DNA of 64,000 nucleotides from Corella eumyota (Eukaryota > Chordata > Ascidiacea > Phlebobranchia > Corellidae): NCBI GenBank assembly GCA_963082875.1, contig OY720098.1, positions 744,001 through 808,000 of the forward strand. The letters run 5' to 3'. Below the pieces are notes generated by a model. That model had not been told where the DNA came from, made no database searches, and worked only from the letters and a program-made list of their open reading frames with translations. Below are positions 23,740-36,200 of this stretch, piece by piece; positions within the stretch are counted from its first letter, which is position 1; the number at the start of each line of letters is the position of its first letter. A program made the translations under genes and the position numbers.

Positions 23740-25094
23740 ATGAATGTTGACGACTACTTGAAAAGAATAAATTACAAAGGGTCAAAAGAACCGAATTTAG
23801 AAAGCCTAAAAGCAATCATTCAAGCTCATAAAACAGAATTATGTTTTTCTAACTTACGACTACATGGAGCTGATGACGACAACAAAATACAGCTTGATTT
23901 AAAGAAGATGTATGATCACGTGGTCACCAAAAAAGGCGGGGGAATATGTTACGAGCTGAATGCCTTGTTTGTATGGGCGTTACAACAGTTAGGTTATGAC
24001 GCTTACTTCGTTTACTCAGCATTCAATTTCGAAACGGGACTTTCCCGACCTGATATGCATATGTCACCACTAGTAAGAACTGTTTTGTTATTTAAAACTA
24101 AAGGTTTTAAGTTCAATTACCCCTGTTAGCATTCTGTGACCCAATTCGTCAAAGTTTAAAAAAAGATCTGGGTTTAATTAACAAGTTAAAACATGGATTT
24201 ATTGGTCATATTTTGTAACCAAAACGTTGTTAGTAATCCCTACAAAGTCTTATTGGGTAAAACTTAATGCAAAGTTAACTTTCTTGCATCTGATTTGCAC
24301 TTAAACAACAACATATTTGTTTTTAGGTGAAAGTAGAAGGTGAGTTTTTTTACATTGACCCTGGCTTATTTGTTTATGGACCCATTAAGGTTAAACATAT
24401 GGAGGTTACTGCATGCCCTTTTAACGCATATCGGTTCAGGGTAATATCCTCTAAAAACGGGTCAAAGTTCATTTTTGAGCGACATTCGAAAACAATTTTG
24501 AATGCTGATGGTAAATTATTACAAAAAAACTTTAAATTATTGTTTATTAACTTTATATTTACTACATTAGTTCAATGAAAGCTAAAAAGAAGGTTGATTG
24601 TTTTCATAACAACAACAACAAAATTTTTGCTGATTTGTGATGAAAAATTCACTGCAGAAAATTAATATGTAAAAAATTTTAAATTTATTTGTTAAGGAAA
24701 CATTCTGAAAGAGGGACCCTGTAAATCTGGATTTGAGGAATGTCAAAAAAATCCAGAATGTCAAAAAGAAGAATCTAGCCACTGGGGGACGATGTTAGTC
24801 ATAGATCCCACAACAAGGAAATTGGAAGAATTTGATAACGCTTGGCTTAGCCTTGAAAGCGATCAAATGAGCGAACTAAGAAAAAGAATAATTCTCAAAC
24901 GCTACATTTCACAACCAAAACCTTATCTCTGTTTAGCGTTTAATGAAACGTTTGACAAAAAGTTGGCAGTTGACCCAATAATTGATCAAATTGTTTATTC
25001 TAAAGAGCTAAAAACAAATTCTGATGTTGAAAATCTTGTTAAAGAGGTTTACAAGTTTAAGATTGGGCATCCAGTTAAATATTTTAAAGAATAA
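23740..25094 (+). CDS. Arylamine N-acetyltransferase, copy 5 (subtype C)
   Basis: Exons 23740-24072, 24327-24510 and 24697-25094 give 304 residues. The second intron is much shorter (186 bp) than in copies 1 to 4. Triad Cys70 (KKGGGICYELNALF), His107 (RPDMHMSPL) and Asp122 (FYIDPGL). The loop VYSAFNFETGLSRPD is shared with copy 6 only. The position equivalent to human 125 is Leu. Exon 3 has a divergent middle (NAWLSLESDQMSELRKRIIL) before the common terminal block ending GHPVKYFKE. A TTTTTCAAG acceptor-like site precedes the start by 31 bp. Confidence 0.9.
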
Positions 25095-25474
25095 ATTCTG
25101 TTTTTTTTTTGTTACTGAAATTGCATTGAAGGCATTACGTAAAAACTTCGTATTATTATAAACGCATAATTTTAAAAGAAGTATTAGATTAATATATAAA
25201 CGATTAGTGTTTTATTATAATTTAAAGCTAATTGTTACCTTTTATTATAAAAAATAAATGCAATAAAAGCATTTTGTGAGACGGTTTTATCTGTATGGGT
25301 TAAGTCAATAAAAATATCGTATATTAAACTCATACAATTAAATTCCTTTTTTATTATTACTAATAAATATAAAATTTTCTGAGAAGGATTTTAATAATAG
25401 CTATAAAAAAGGTAAGTATCAACATATATGTACGGCCTTAAGGGCATTTAGAATGCTAATATAGAATTAAAAAT

Positions 25475-25486
25475 GCTGACGTCAGC
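25475..25486. promoter_or_regulatory. CRE-type palindrome GCTGACGTCAGC
   Basis: 521 bp before the NAT copy 6 start. Flanks have diverged from those before copies 3 and 5, but the 12-bp palindrome is unchanged and is followed by the same AAGGGGATACGAA block. Confidence 0.5.
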
Positions 25487-26006
25487 ACGAAAAGGATCTT
25501 TTATGGTTCGCTGACGATAAGTAAAAGGGGATACGAATTGCTGATAGGAAGTACTCGGTTTATTTAATGTTTGCAGTTTAATGTTTAAAGTATTTTAGTT
25601 TTGTTCAGTAACAAATTTGTAGAGTTAGCTTGGTTTTAAATTTTAACTAAAGTTTTAAAAACAAACGTTAAACAGAAGGTCTTAAATTCAGTAAAAGATA
25701 GAATTTTTGCCATAAACCAACAATAAAAAACATATTTTGTTCCATCATAAAATAGAATCTACTTCAGTTTGTAATTGTAAAAAGATAAGCCTGAGTATTA
25801 AATTTAACTTAAAAATAAGATATAATAATATGAAGCCAACTCTTAGTAAGTGAAGTCTTAAGGTAATATTGACCTAGGTTTGTTGTAGATGGGTATGTCG
25901 AAAACCGCAGATAAGTAAATGATTAACGACTTATTAAGTTTAGAAAGTCTATCTGAGATTGGTTTATAAATTTATAAATAATTTTTTCAGCAAATAAGTA
26001 AACAAA

Positions 26007-27340
26007 ATGAATGTTGATGACTACTTGGCAAGAATAAACTACAAAGGTTCTAAAGAACCGAATTTAGAAAACCTAAAAGCAATTATTCAAGCTCATAAAA
26101 CAGAATTATGTTTTTCTAATCTACGACTACATGGAGCTGATGACGACAACAAAATACAGCTTGATTTAAAGAAGATGTTCGATCACGTGGTCACCAAAAA
26201 AAGCGGGGGAATATGTTATGAGCTGAATGCATTGTTCGTATGGGCGTTACAACAGTTAGGTTATGACGCTTACTTCGTTTACTCAGCATTCAACTTTGAA
26301 ACGGGACTTTCCCGACCTGATATGCATATGTCACCACTAGTAAGTAATTCTTTTGTTATTTAATACTGAAGGTTCTAGGTTCAATTACCTTCGTTGGCAT
26401 TCTAAAATAAACTTGTCAAAGTTTAAAAAATACTTCTGGTTCAAAACTTTGTAAAGCATGCTACTAACTGGTTTTAATTCCCACTGTAACTTAATCTTAA
26501 CATTCTTGACGTTAAGAACAAAAACTTGGATGTTATGTTGAGTCCCATTTGGTAAAAACAAGTGTAACGTTTGTTAACTTGCATCTCTAAAACTTTAAAA
26601 TAACTGTTTTTAGGTGAAAGTAGAAGATCAGTTATATTTCAGCGATCCTGGCTTATTTGTTTATGGACTCATTAAGGTTAAACATATGGAGGTTACCGCA
26701 TGCCCTTTTAACGCATATCGGTTCAGGGTAATACCTTCTGAAGACGGGTCAAAGTTCATTTTCGAGAGACATTCAAAAACAATTTTGGACGCTGATGGTA
26801 AATTATCACAACAAAACTTAAAGTTCTAGTTTAATAACATTACAAAAAGGTCGATTGTTACCATGACGACAATAAAAGTTTAACTGATTTGTGATAAAAA
26901 GTTTGCTGCAGAAAGTTTTTTTTAATTTGTGATTTTTTTAAGGAAACATTCTGAAAGAGGGACCGTGTAAAACTGGATTTAAAGATTGTCAAAAAAATCC
27001 AGAATGCCAAAAAGAAGAATCTAGCCACTGGGGGACAATGTTGGTTATAGATCCAACACCAAGAAAATTGAAAGATTTTAATTCAGTTTGGCATGACCTT
27101 GAAACTGACCCAACAAGCGATCTTAGAAACAGAATAATTCTAGATCTTTACATATTAGAACCAAAACCTTACTTATGTATAGTATTTGGTGAAACATTCG
27201 ACAAAAAGTTGGCAGTTGACCCAATAATTGATCAAATTGTTTATTCTAAAGAGCTAAAAACAAATTCTGATGTTGAAAATCTTGTTAAAGAGGTTTTTAA
27301 GATTGAGATTGGGCATCCAGTTAAATATTTTAAAGAGTAA
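26007..27340 (+). CDS. Arylamine N-acetyltransferase, copy 6 (subtype C)
   Basis: Exons 26007-26339, 26614-26797 and 26943-27340 give 304 residues. Triad Cys70 (KKSGGICYELNALF, Ser replacing the first Gly), His107 (RPDMHMSPL) and Asp122 (YFSDPGL). The loop is as in copy 5; the second intron is the shortest of the array (145 bp). Exon 3 is a different type from copy 5: SVWHDLETDPTSDLRNRIIL resembles copy 1, so the gene looks like a mosaic. TTTTTTCAG 16 bp before the start is a strong acceptor-like site, supporting a spliced 5' leader. Confidence 0.9.
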
Positions 27341-27727
27341 ATATCTAATAACAAATCGGGCAAATTTAAATGTAAATAAATAAGACTTTGTGTTGTTAAT
27401 TTTAAAGGTTAATGTTATTAATTAGTTTTGTAAATAAATTTCTAAAAAATTGAAAATAAAATCTGCACAATATACTTTTTGTTTTTGCTACAACATAAAA
27501 CTTTAACATTAAGAACATAAAACGCAAACATATTAGGATTAAAAACTACGAACCCAGCTTCATTCAATGAACCAAAAAACTAAGGTTGCTATTTTTGTAT
27601 TGCTAGAGTAAACAAAACGTAATTACGCTTCACTAATGTTACACTGAACTGCAATTTGTAGTTGATTTATAACTTAAGTTTTGCAGAGTAGCAAAAAACT
27701 TGGCATTAAAAACTTAAAAATGTTGTT

Positions 27728-28466
27728 CGGTTAACTTTAAACATATAGAGGTTACTGCATGCCCTTTTAACGCATATCGGTTCCGGGTAATTCCCTCCGA
27801 AAACGGGTCAAAGTTTATTTTTGAGCGACATTTGAAAACAGTTTTGGATGCTGATGGTAAAAATAACATGACACAATTAATATTTTTGTTCAACAACATT
27901 AGTTTTACTATTCACTAGTTAGTCTAAAAAGTCAAAACGAAGGTAAATTCAAGGATAACAATGGCTTATTAGTAATTTGATAATACATTTTTACAATTTT
28001 TTGTAAATGTAAAGTAAGACCACAGTTAACTAGTTTATTGATTGCGCCAGCCTAACTTTCCAACCAGAATCCTATTTTGATTCGATTGTTACCATAACAA
28101 CAATAAATGGTGCGCTGTTTTCGCTGTAGTGAAGTTGTAAACTTTTATAGACACTGGGGGACGATGTTAGTTATAGATCCAACACCAAGAAAATTGAAAG
28201 ACTTTGATGCAGTTTGGCACTATAATAAATCCGAACCAACAAGCGATTTAAGAAAAAGGATTTTTCTTACCCGGTATATGTTAAAGCCAAAACCTTATTT
28301 ATGTTTAATATTTGGTGAAACGTTTGATAAAAAGTTGGCAGTTGACCCAATAATTGATCAAATTGTTTATTCTAAAGAGTTAAAAACAAATTCTGATGTT
28401 GAAAATCTTGTTAAAGAGGTCTACAAGTTCGAGATTGGACATTCAGTTAAATATTTTAAAGAGTAA
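27728..28466 (+). pseudogene. Broken arylamine N-acetyltransferase copy (exon 2 and 3 remnants)
   Basis: No exon 1 is found upstream. An exon 2 remnant starts at about 27728 (TTAAACATATAGAGGTTACT, HMEVT changed to HIEVT) and ends with the usual GATGCTGATG at about 27856; the segment with the catalytic Asp is missing. Exon 3 resumes at 28152 with HWGTMLVIDPTP, lacking its normal acceptor and Cys-rich start, and then runs open to the usual end, except GHSVKYFKE. The remnant follows copy 3 most closely (YNKSEPTSDLRKRIFL). With no catalytic residue left, it cannot encode an enzyme. Confidence 0.85.
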
Positions 28467-28656
28467 TGTTTTACTAATTATGTTTGTGTTGAAGTTAAAG
28501 TGTTAAGATAAAAAATTGTTAAGTTGTAATCAAACGTAAGTGTATTTGACCTTTTCGTAAATAAACGTCGTGTATAAAACAAGTTTGAAAGGAAATTTGA
28601 TTTCTTATATATTGTAAAAAGTAAAAAAAAACGCCAAACAGTTAACTTTTATGGGT

Positions 28657-28900
28657 AAAGGCCTGTGCACATGACAAGGTAACGTTGCGTTACGTAACTT
28701 TACGAGTTCTAGGGATTAACAAATACAAAATATTTAATAAAAGTATACAGCTCACGAAATCTTGCGTAAATTTCGCTTCGGCCACAAAACTTTACGAAAT
28801 CTTACGTAACTTTCGTACGTGTGAACGACTCTGTTCATTTTAAATGATTGCAAAATCTTGCATTACGTTGAGCTGCGTACGTCCTGTGACCGGGCCTTAA
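28657..28900. mobile_element. MITE with GGCCYGTTCACACG inverted ends (copy 3)
   Basis: Left end AAAGGCCTGTGCACATGACA; right end CCTGTGACCGGGCCTTAA. Interior again rich in TTACGTAA and TTTCGTA. It lies between the last plus-strand NAT remnant and the inverted NAT copy. Confidence 0.75.
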
Positions 28901-28963
28901 TGAAAACTTGTTTTTGTTTCCAATTTCTAAAATTTAGCAGTTTCTTTTTTAAGAATCTATTTT

Positions 28964-30172
28964 TTAATTTTCTTTAAAATATTTGACCGGGTGTGTAATA
29001 TTAAAATGAAATATTTCTTCCACAACATTTTCTACGTCTTCGTTTGTCCTCAATTTCCTGGTAACCGCAATTTTGTCGATTATCGGATCCACAGCTTCTT
29101 TACGTTCATAACACTCTCCAAACACGCTATGCAAAACCGGGACCGGTTCTAAATCGTATCGGATTAAAATAACTCTTCTCAACAAATCACTTAATGGACA
29201 GGTTTGTAGAAAATCCCAAACATTTTCGAAGTCTTCGAGCTTTCTTGGTGTGGTGTTAAAGTTGATGTATTTAACCCAGTGGGTGGAGTCTTCTTTCTGG
29301 CAATCTTCGGTTTTTGAGCAAGAGTTGTAACCAATCGTGGAAGGACCTTTCTTTAAATAATTACCTAAAATAACAATAAGTATCACACCGTTTATGTTCG
29401 TTAGTAAATAACAACGCTAATCAACTAATAAAAGTTTAACAGTTTTAAAAACCGTTTTTTTTTGGCTGTTTACAAAAACTTTTACCTTCAGCATCTAAAA
29501 CCGTTTTTAAATGTCGTTCAAATATAATTTCCTTTTCGCCATTTTCCTTGGGATAAACTTTAAAACGAAACACGTTGAAGGGTGTCACTACTGCCACCAT
29601 GTGTTTAATTTCAGCCACACCAAATTGATAAAATCCCGGATCAACAAAATATCTTGAACCATCAATTTTGATCTAAAAAAATAAATATTGGTTTATTACT
29701 GTTCGAAAAGAAAAAAGAATAAATAGTTAATGGAAAACAGCATGTATTTTATTTTAAAGTGTTTGGCAAAAATAGGCACTTTTTTCTATACAAAATGCCT
29801 TCCTTTTATTACAAAAATACATTTAAAAGTACTTACTACTGGATTCATATGCAAATCTTCTCTACTCAAACCTTGGCCAGGAATATAAACTCCTGAATGT
29901 GAGTAACAAGCGTCATAACCTAATTGTTGTAACGCCCATACAAACAATGCGTTTAACTCATAACACATCCCCCCGCCATTTCTAGTGACCACGTGATTGT
30001 ATATCTTCTTTAAATCAAGCTGTATTTTGTTGTCGTCATCAGCTCCATGTAGTCGTAGGTTAGAGTAAGCCAAATTAATTTTGTGAGCTTGAATAATTGC
30101 TTTAAGGTTTTCCAAATTCGGTTCTTTAGAACCTTTGTAATTTATTCTTTTCAAGTAGTCGTCAACATTCAT
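28964..30172 (-). CDS. Arylamine N-acetyltransferase, divergent inverted copy
   Basis: Minus-strand exons 30172-29837, 29672-29486 and 29364-28964 give 307 residues with the same intron phases as the plus-strand copies. Triad Cys70 (RNGGGMCYELNALF, Met instead of Ile), His108 (REDLHMNPV) and Asp123 (YFVDPGFYQFG), shifted by one residue in the loop YIPGQGLSRED. It differs from the array in much of exons 2 and 3 (VVTPFNVFRFKVYPKENG; SVFGECYERKEAVDPIIDKI), so it is an older branch. Only the first 60 residues are close to the others. It is convergent with the array and forms its right boundary. Confidence 0.9.
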
Positions 30173-32320
30173 TTCGTTAACTTATTTTACTAGACTTTTG
30201 CTTAAAAGGGAATTTTTAAACTTAAAATCTTTTTATAAAATACAAAAACACTTTTTCCAAATTCTGTTGCTACCCCTTTGTTCATAAAAAAACCTTTATG
30301 CACTTTCTTACTATCTTCTGTGTTAGATTTATCGTCCGACATAAAGAATATAACTTGTTAATTTTATCCCTGCTAGCTACTTCCTTATGTTTAGAATACA
30401 AATTCAGGGCCATTTCTTTTATAAATAAACTATTTTTATCTAATTGTGATCTTTATTCGGCTACTTTTTCGTACAAGGTAATTTATTGCCCCAAGGCCTT
30501 GCATGATTAAAAAAATTCGGAGGAAGTTATTGAAAGCAATTGGTCACCACAAATGACGTCATATTTAAAAAGTTGGTTAAATAATCTCATTTCTTAAAAG
30601 TTGGTCTATGTACAGAAATAAAAAATAAGCTAAAGTGCCTTAAGCATCAAAAAAACTTTATACAATCAATGGCTTGAAAAGCGATTTTTTTAAAATAAAT
30701 ACCACCTTTTTTTTTTGATTTAGCTACCTTGGGATTTCTTTAATTCAACGACTTAGCTACCTTGGGATGATTTAGCTACCTTGGGATTTCTTTAAAAAAA
30801 CATCTTTTTGTTGTTTGTTAAAAATCATTGTAACAACAAACAAGCTATTGTTTTGTAGATAATACTCGCTTTATGTCACTAATTAACCGAGTAATTAATC
30901 TATTTCAACTGTATACCGGAATAACTTGTAATTAATTTTAAAATTTTGTATAATTCCACATGGAAGCAATACATGTAACGATTTATAACACGAGTATGGG
31001 TAACATGGGACCCAACATTACTTTAGGCTGATTGGGGTATTATTTTTGTGGGTAAAAGGCTGTGACGTCATGCCCATGGGTCACGAGAAAAAAGGGGCAC
31101 TACCCTCCCCAGAAATGACATTTCTTAGTTTTTATCAATATATTATTAAAAAATCCTTTTTCATAAAATTACAAAAAAATACAAAATTAAATAATTTTTA
31201 ACGGTCTATCACTATATGAAAGTGCATATACATTTAACTATGTACATATCACCTATATTAACAAGTTATATTTCACTTTAAAAGCTCTTTTATTATCCCA
31301 GCGTTAAGTGTATTTTTGACATTAGTGCGACTCGAACCCATATGCTCGATAACCCAACTCCACAAGCAGGATTCCGTACTACCCATGGGTTAAACGGTAT
31401 TCTTAGTGTTGTCGTATTCTTATTGCACCAATAAAAGTCGTTATATAGTTTGACGTTTTTCGTGCGCGTGCAAAAAATTAAAAAAAAGATAATAATGTTT
31501 AAACTTGAACTTGTTTTCCAGGTTTTAAAATTATATTTTGGGATAAATACGTTAAACCCTTATTCCCCAAATATATTATAATTTTATAATAATTATTCAC
31601 CATAATTGTTTAAGGTTTAAATTCTTAACACAGCACATTTATATATAAATTGGTTAATATTGGTAATTTTATAACGCAAAAAATCAAAATAAATTTAATT
31701 CTTTTAAAAACTATTTCTTAGTTTTAAAACCAAACAAAAATTTAAATTAGTTTATATTAAAGTTTACTGCCAATAAAAACTTTTGACAAAAAGCAATAAA
31801 AGATAAACATAAGTAACAAGAGCTAGTTAAACTAATGACAGCAATTAGTATAAAATAAAAAGCTGCCAAATAATTAAAATCATTTTATTTATTATTATAT
31901 CATAAATATTGTTAGCAAGATAAGACATTAGGTAAAAATGTCGTTGGAATAATTACTATTAAAACTACATCTACAAGTTATATAAAACTTTGTTAACAAT
32001 AATTTCAAGAAGTGTATTAGTTAAACAACTGCAAAATAAAATGGAATGACTGCAAATTCTAAAAAAATGGATTTTCTAATTAGTTATAATATATAAATAA
32101 TAATATAAATAACAATATAATATGTTTATTATTATATGGGATTATTATATATTTTTTTAAAATACACACAAAAAATAAATAAAAGAAAGTTGACTTAAAA
32201 GAAGGATAAAAACAAAAAAAGGATTTCTTAAAACAATATTTAAAATTTCATTTTTGTACATTATTTTACAGTTTTTTTTGTGAATTTATGTTTGAAATTT
32301 TAATATTTAAGGAACTAATA
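30173..32320. other. Intergenic region with minor repeats
   Basis: No exon with splice support was found. TTAGCTACCTTGGGAT occurs three times in 30718-30790. A TGACGTCA lies at about 30554, some 380 bp upstream of the inverted NAT start. A tRNA-related SINE fragment is at 31290-31385. The rest is AT-rich simple sequence. Confidence 0.5.
31290..31385 (-). mobile_element. tRNA-derived SINE fragment (second head type)
   Basis: CCAGCGTTAAGTGTATTTTT, then ACATTAGTGCGACTCGAACC and a tail of TTCCGTACTACC. The B-box-like CGACTCGAACC is in reverse orientation. It resembles 4560-4690 and is not a complete tRNA. Confidence 0.45.
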
Positions 32321-32650
32321 ATACACCATTTAAAAGAACCAAAATGGACCATTTAAAAGAACCAAAATGAACCATTTAAAAGAACCAAAATGTACCACTT
32401 TAAGAGATCAAATCGGCCATTTTGAGGAACCAAAATGAACCATTTTAAGGAACCAAAATGGACCATTTTAAGAAACCAAAATGAACCATTTAAAGAAACC
32501 AAAATGGACCACTTTAAGGAACTAAAATGGACCATTTAAAGAAACCAAAATGGATCACTTTAAGGAACTAATAATAAACCATTTAAAAAAAAAAATTAAC
32601 CATTTTAAGAAACCAAAATGAACCATTTTAAAGAAACCAAAATAGACCTA
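32321..32650. repeat. Minisatellite of about 22 bp
   Basis: Roughly 14 imperfect copies of a unit like ACCATTTTAAGGAACCAAAATG. The minus strand is open over part of it, but the resulting SLKWSILV/SLNGSFWF peptide is only the repeat in translation. Confidence 0.85.
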
Positions 32651-33296
32651 TTTACCTAACATAAATCAAATTATAAGAACATTAAAGATTTGATTTAAGT
32701 TTTAGCCAAAAAATATTTTAGACTAAATACAATAAACCATTTACAGAATAATGTTACTACAGAAAAAAAATTATTTAAAGTTTAAGAAAAAGTTCAAAGA
32801 TTATTTTAAACTTTTTCTGGACTTTGTTTTAAAATAGAATTAAAATCAAATCTTTTAGATCAATAAACTTAACTACATACAAACCACCAGTATGCACCTT
32901 TACAGTTAGTTTCGGATTCAAAGTTCTAATTATTTGAAAACTAAACATTGCTAACATTTTTGGGTTTGTGAAATAGCTGTTAAAGTTATAAATTGGTATC
33001 GGATTATTTTATATTCATTTAGTTTAAATATTGGGCAGTTTGTTGAATTAATCAATAAACGTGCAAAAAAAATAAGAAAGAAATTGAAGATATGTTAATT
33101 TTTTGGGGAAGATTTTAGGAACTCAAATAAAGGACGATTTTAAACAAGATTTACTTGTTTTTACCAGGAATCATAAAAAGTTTTTTAATTGTTTTGTAAT
33201 CTCGTTTATTTAATATATATTTAAAAATAAAATTTGTAACAACATATACATTCTAATAAATATTTAACCTAATTTTATATTAGTTGGATGTTCATT

Positions 33297-36200
33297 TTAA
33301 GTTTTAACTTTAAATGCGGTGGCACAGTCGGAAAATTTTGAAGTATGCAATTCCTTCCACATAGTAACCATTTCTTCGCTGTTTAATTTATGCAAAGTCA
33401 TAATTTCTCGATAAATACAAATATCCTTAGGTCTCTTAATTCCCCAACTTTTAAAACCTTTATGATTTTGTGGCTTCATGCCAAGTTTCTTTAAACAAAC
33501 CCCGAGAAACGCATCGTCGATCGGAATTATCGGCGTTACCTTAGTAACCTCAAATATTTTCTTAGAAACGAGTGATGACATCACAAACCCCCCTCCTGAG
33601 ACATAGGGGGGGTAATATTTTTCGTTCCAAAGGTTCGTTGAAACATAGTATTTACTTTTTGGGTCAGTTATGCGGGGTGAGGGGTACAAAACTGACCCCG
33701 CAAATAAGTTTTTAGCTTCCTCCGAGTTTAAGGAGAGGAGATAGTCGACGATGTTGTGGATGTTGACGAAAACGTCGTCGTCGCCCTGGGTAACAAAATT
33801 GGGGTTAAAAATATTTGAATTTTTATAAATTTCGCACGAAAATTTTGGGATTATTTAATATTGACAAAAAACCTGTTTTTAACTGAAGCAAAAAATTGGG
33901 GATTTTTGAATTAAAAATCTGTATTAAAATGGATTTAAAATTAGGTTTAGAATGTTTTAAAAATCTTCTTAAATGGGTAAAAAAATTGGGGCCAAAAATT
34001 TTGACATTTATTATTGTATAATTAGGATAATAATTTAGATGATCTTCTGTAAAAAAAAATTTTCTCTGTTTTTCTACATTAATACAAGACAAATATTGCT
34101 TATTTCCGTTTTAAATATTAATTTAAATAGAAAGGAAGTATTAGTGTTAATGTATTTTATAGTAAATTGTATATATAAAATTTTTTCATCAAATTTAAAA
34201 TTTAATATAGTGTTTTTTATGTTAATTTAACATTTTGCAAATTTAAATGTGATTTATTTTGGTAATTAATTTAAAATAATAAAATAACAACATTGTTAAT
34301 AACACAATGTTTTTATTATTAGATCATAACTTTTTTTTAAATTAGTCAAAAAATAAAACATTTTAAATTCAAAACATAATCAAAAACTGGCCATTTAATA
34401 AATGGTTTTATAAATATGTTTATAATTCTAAAAAAATGTAGACTGTATCAAAATAAAACTATTCAATTATAAAATATTGTAAAACTGAGTAAAAAGGGTT
34501 TTAATAAGCCTAAAAATTATATAAATTAAACCAATTTAAAATAAAACAAGACTTTAAAGTTACAACTTTAATTTTCAAATTGTTAGAAATAAAGTTTTTC
34601 AAGTTCTAACGCCCAAACTACAAAACCAAAATAAAATTCACGTTTTAGTTCAACCACAAAATCCACAATTCCCAGAATCTTAAAATCACAAAAAATTGAC
34701 ATTTCATGCTACTTGGGTTGTGTAATTCTTTAATAAAAACAAACTTAACTTAAATACACTTCACGTATTGTTATAACTAATATAGAAAGTGTTTAAAACT
34801 TCAAATAATTTTGTCTTTATAACATATAAACCAATGTTTAAAATATACTAATTATGGGATGTTTTAATTATGTTATTTTGTCATTTTCTTAATAACTATA
34901 TTATGTACACATTGTTAGGTTGCTTATATTGCTTATAGTGTTAATATTAAGTTTAGAAAACAAGAAAAGAATTGACAAAGTTGTTTAAAATAGAAATAAA
35001 ACAAGAGGGGCCACTAAAACTAAAACATACTTAGTATAAATTTAAACAATAAGACTGTTTTGTAGTTTGAACAGAATACTGTATGGAGATTGGAGACAAT
35101 AAACCACTTCCCGCTATTATTCTGCCGATATATATTAAATATAAAACCTATTGTAAATCATATTTTTGTTTAAATATTTAACAGCTCATAGGCAAAATTA
35201 AACAAAAATTTGCACCATTGTGCTAATACCACAAAAATAAGTTAAAAGTAAAAGAACTAAAAAAGTAAAGATATTAAAACTGAATTCTTTTTTAAATTTA
35301 GGTAAAGAAAAAATATTTTCTATTTAGCCCTCTTAAAATATAGGTTTAACTTTTACTGAAGGTTTACGTGGAACCACTTAATACGTAATGGTTCTATAAC
35401 ATATAAAATCTCTGTTTTAAGTTGTTTTTAACATTTTACTTTTACTGACATTTAACCTACTGTAACATTAGTTTATCATTATTCATTAGTTTTTTACATT
35501 GTTTTTAAAATATATGTGGGAGTTTGTTACACATTAAACTAACTTTTTAGTTATAAATAAAACATAGTTTTAATGATTATTTTAGCTAGATGGTCCCACT
35601 CAATTAGAACAAAATACAAAAACTCATTCATAATCTATATACCAATAACTATAATATATATAGTAAAGAAATTTCAAAAATATTTAAATATGAGTACAAA
35701 TTGTATAATTACTATTTGTGGTGCACGGACAATTATTAATTGCCAATATATTATGACAGTTAATTAATAGTAACCAGGCAAATGGGGTAAAATACAACCT
35801 ATAGGAGGTTTTTACAGCCTATAACATAGCCTATAATACAGCCTACAAAATACAGACCAAAATATATTAATTATAAGTATACATAAACTAAATAATAAAA
35901 TAACTTAAAAGTATAAAATACTAGTTTTTATCTTTTAAAAACTAATATTAAAAAAAATATTTGTATTTAAAATTAATTTAGTCATAAGTTTAATATTAAA
36001 AACTTACTTTAAATATAAATCTAGTTTGAGGACAGTAAGTGGTCATCCACTTCATAAACATAATATCTTTGATGGTGAGGTTTCGAAACGAGTCATGGAA
36101 ATCCCCTTGTATGATGTCATGATACTCCTCAACTTCTCGCTCCAGGAGGAACTGTTTCTTGTCATCCGGACCCACAGCTACAAGGAATATTCTGAAGAAG

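Noticed and set aside
31000-31130. GC-richer block with GGGTAACATGGGACCC and TGACGTCA as a possible gene or element
   Set aside because: No frame, no clear inverted ends and no second copy noticed in the window.
32353-32535. Frame MVHFSSLKWSILVSLNG
   Set aside because: Translation of a 22-bp minisatellite; no other coding evidence.
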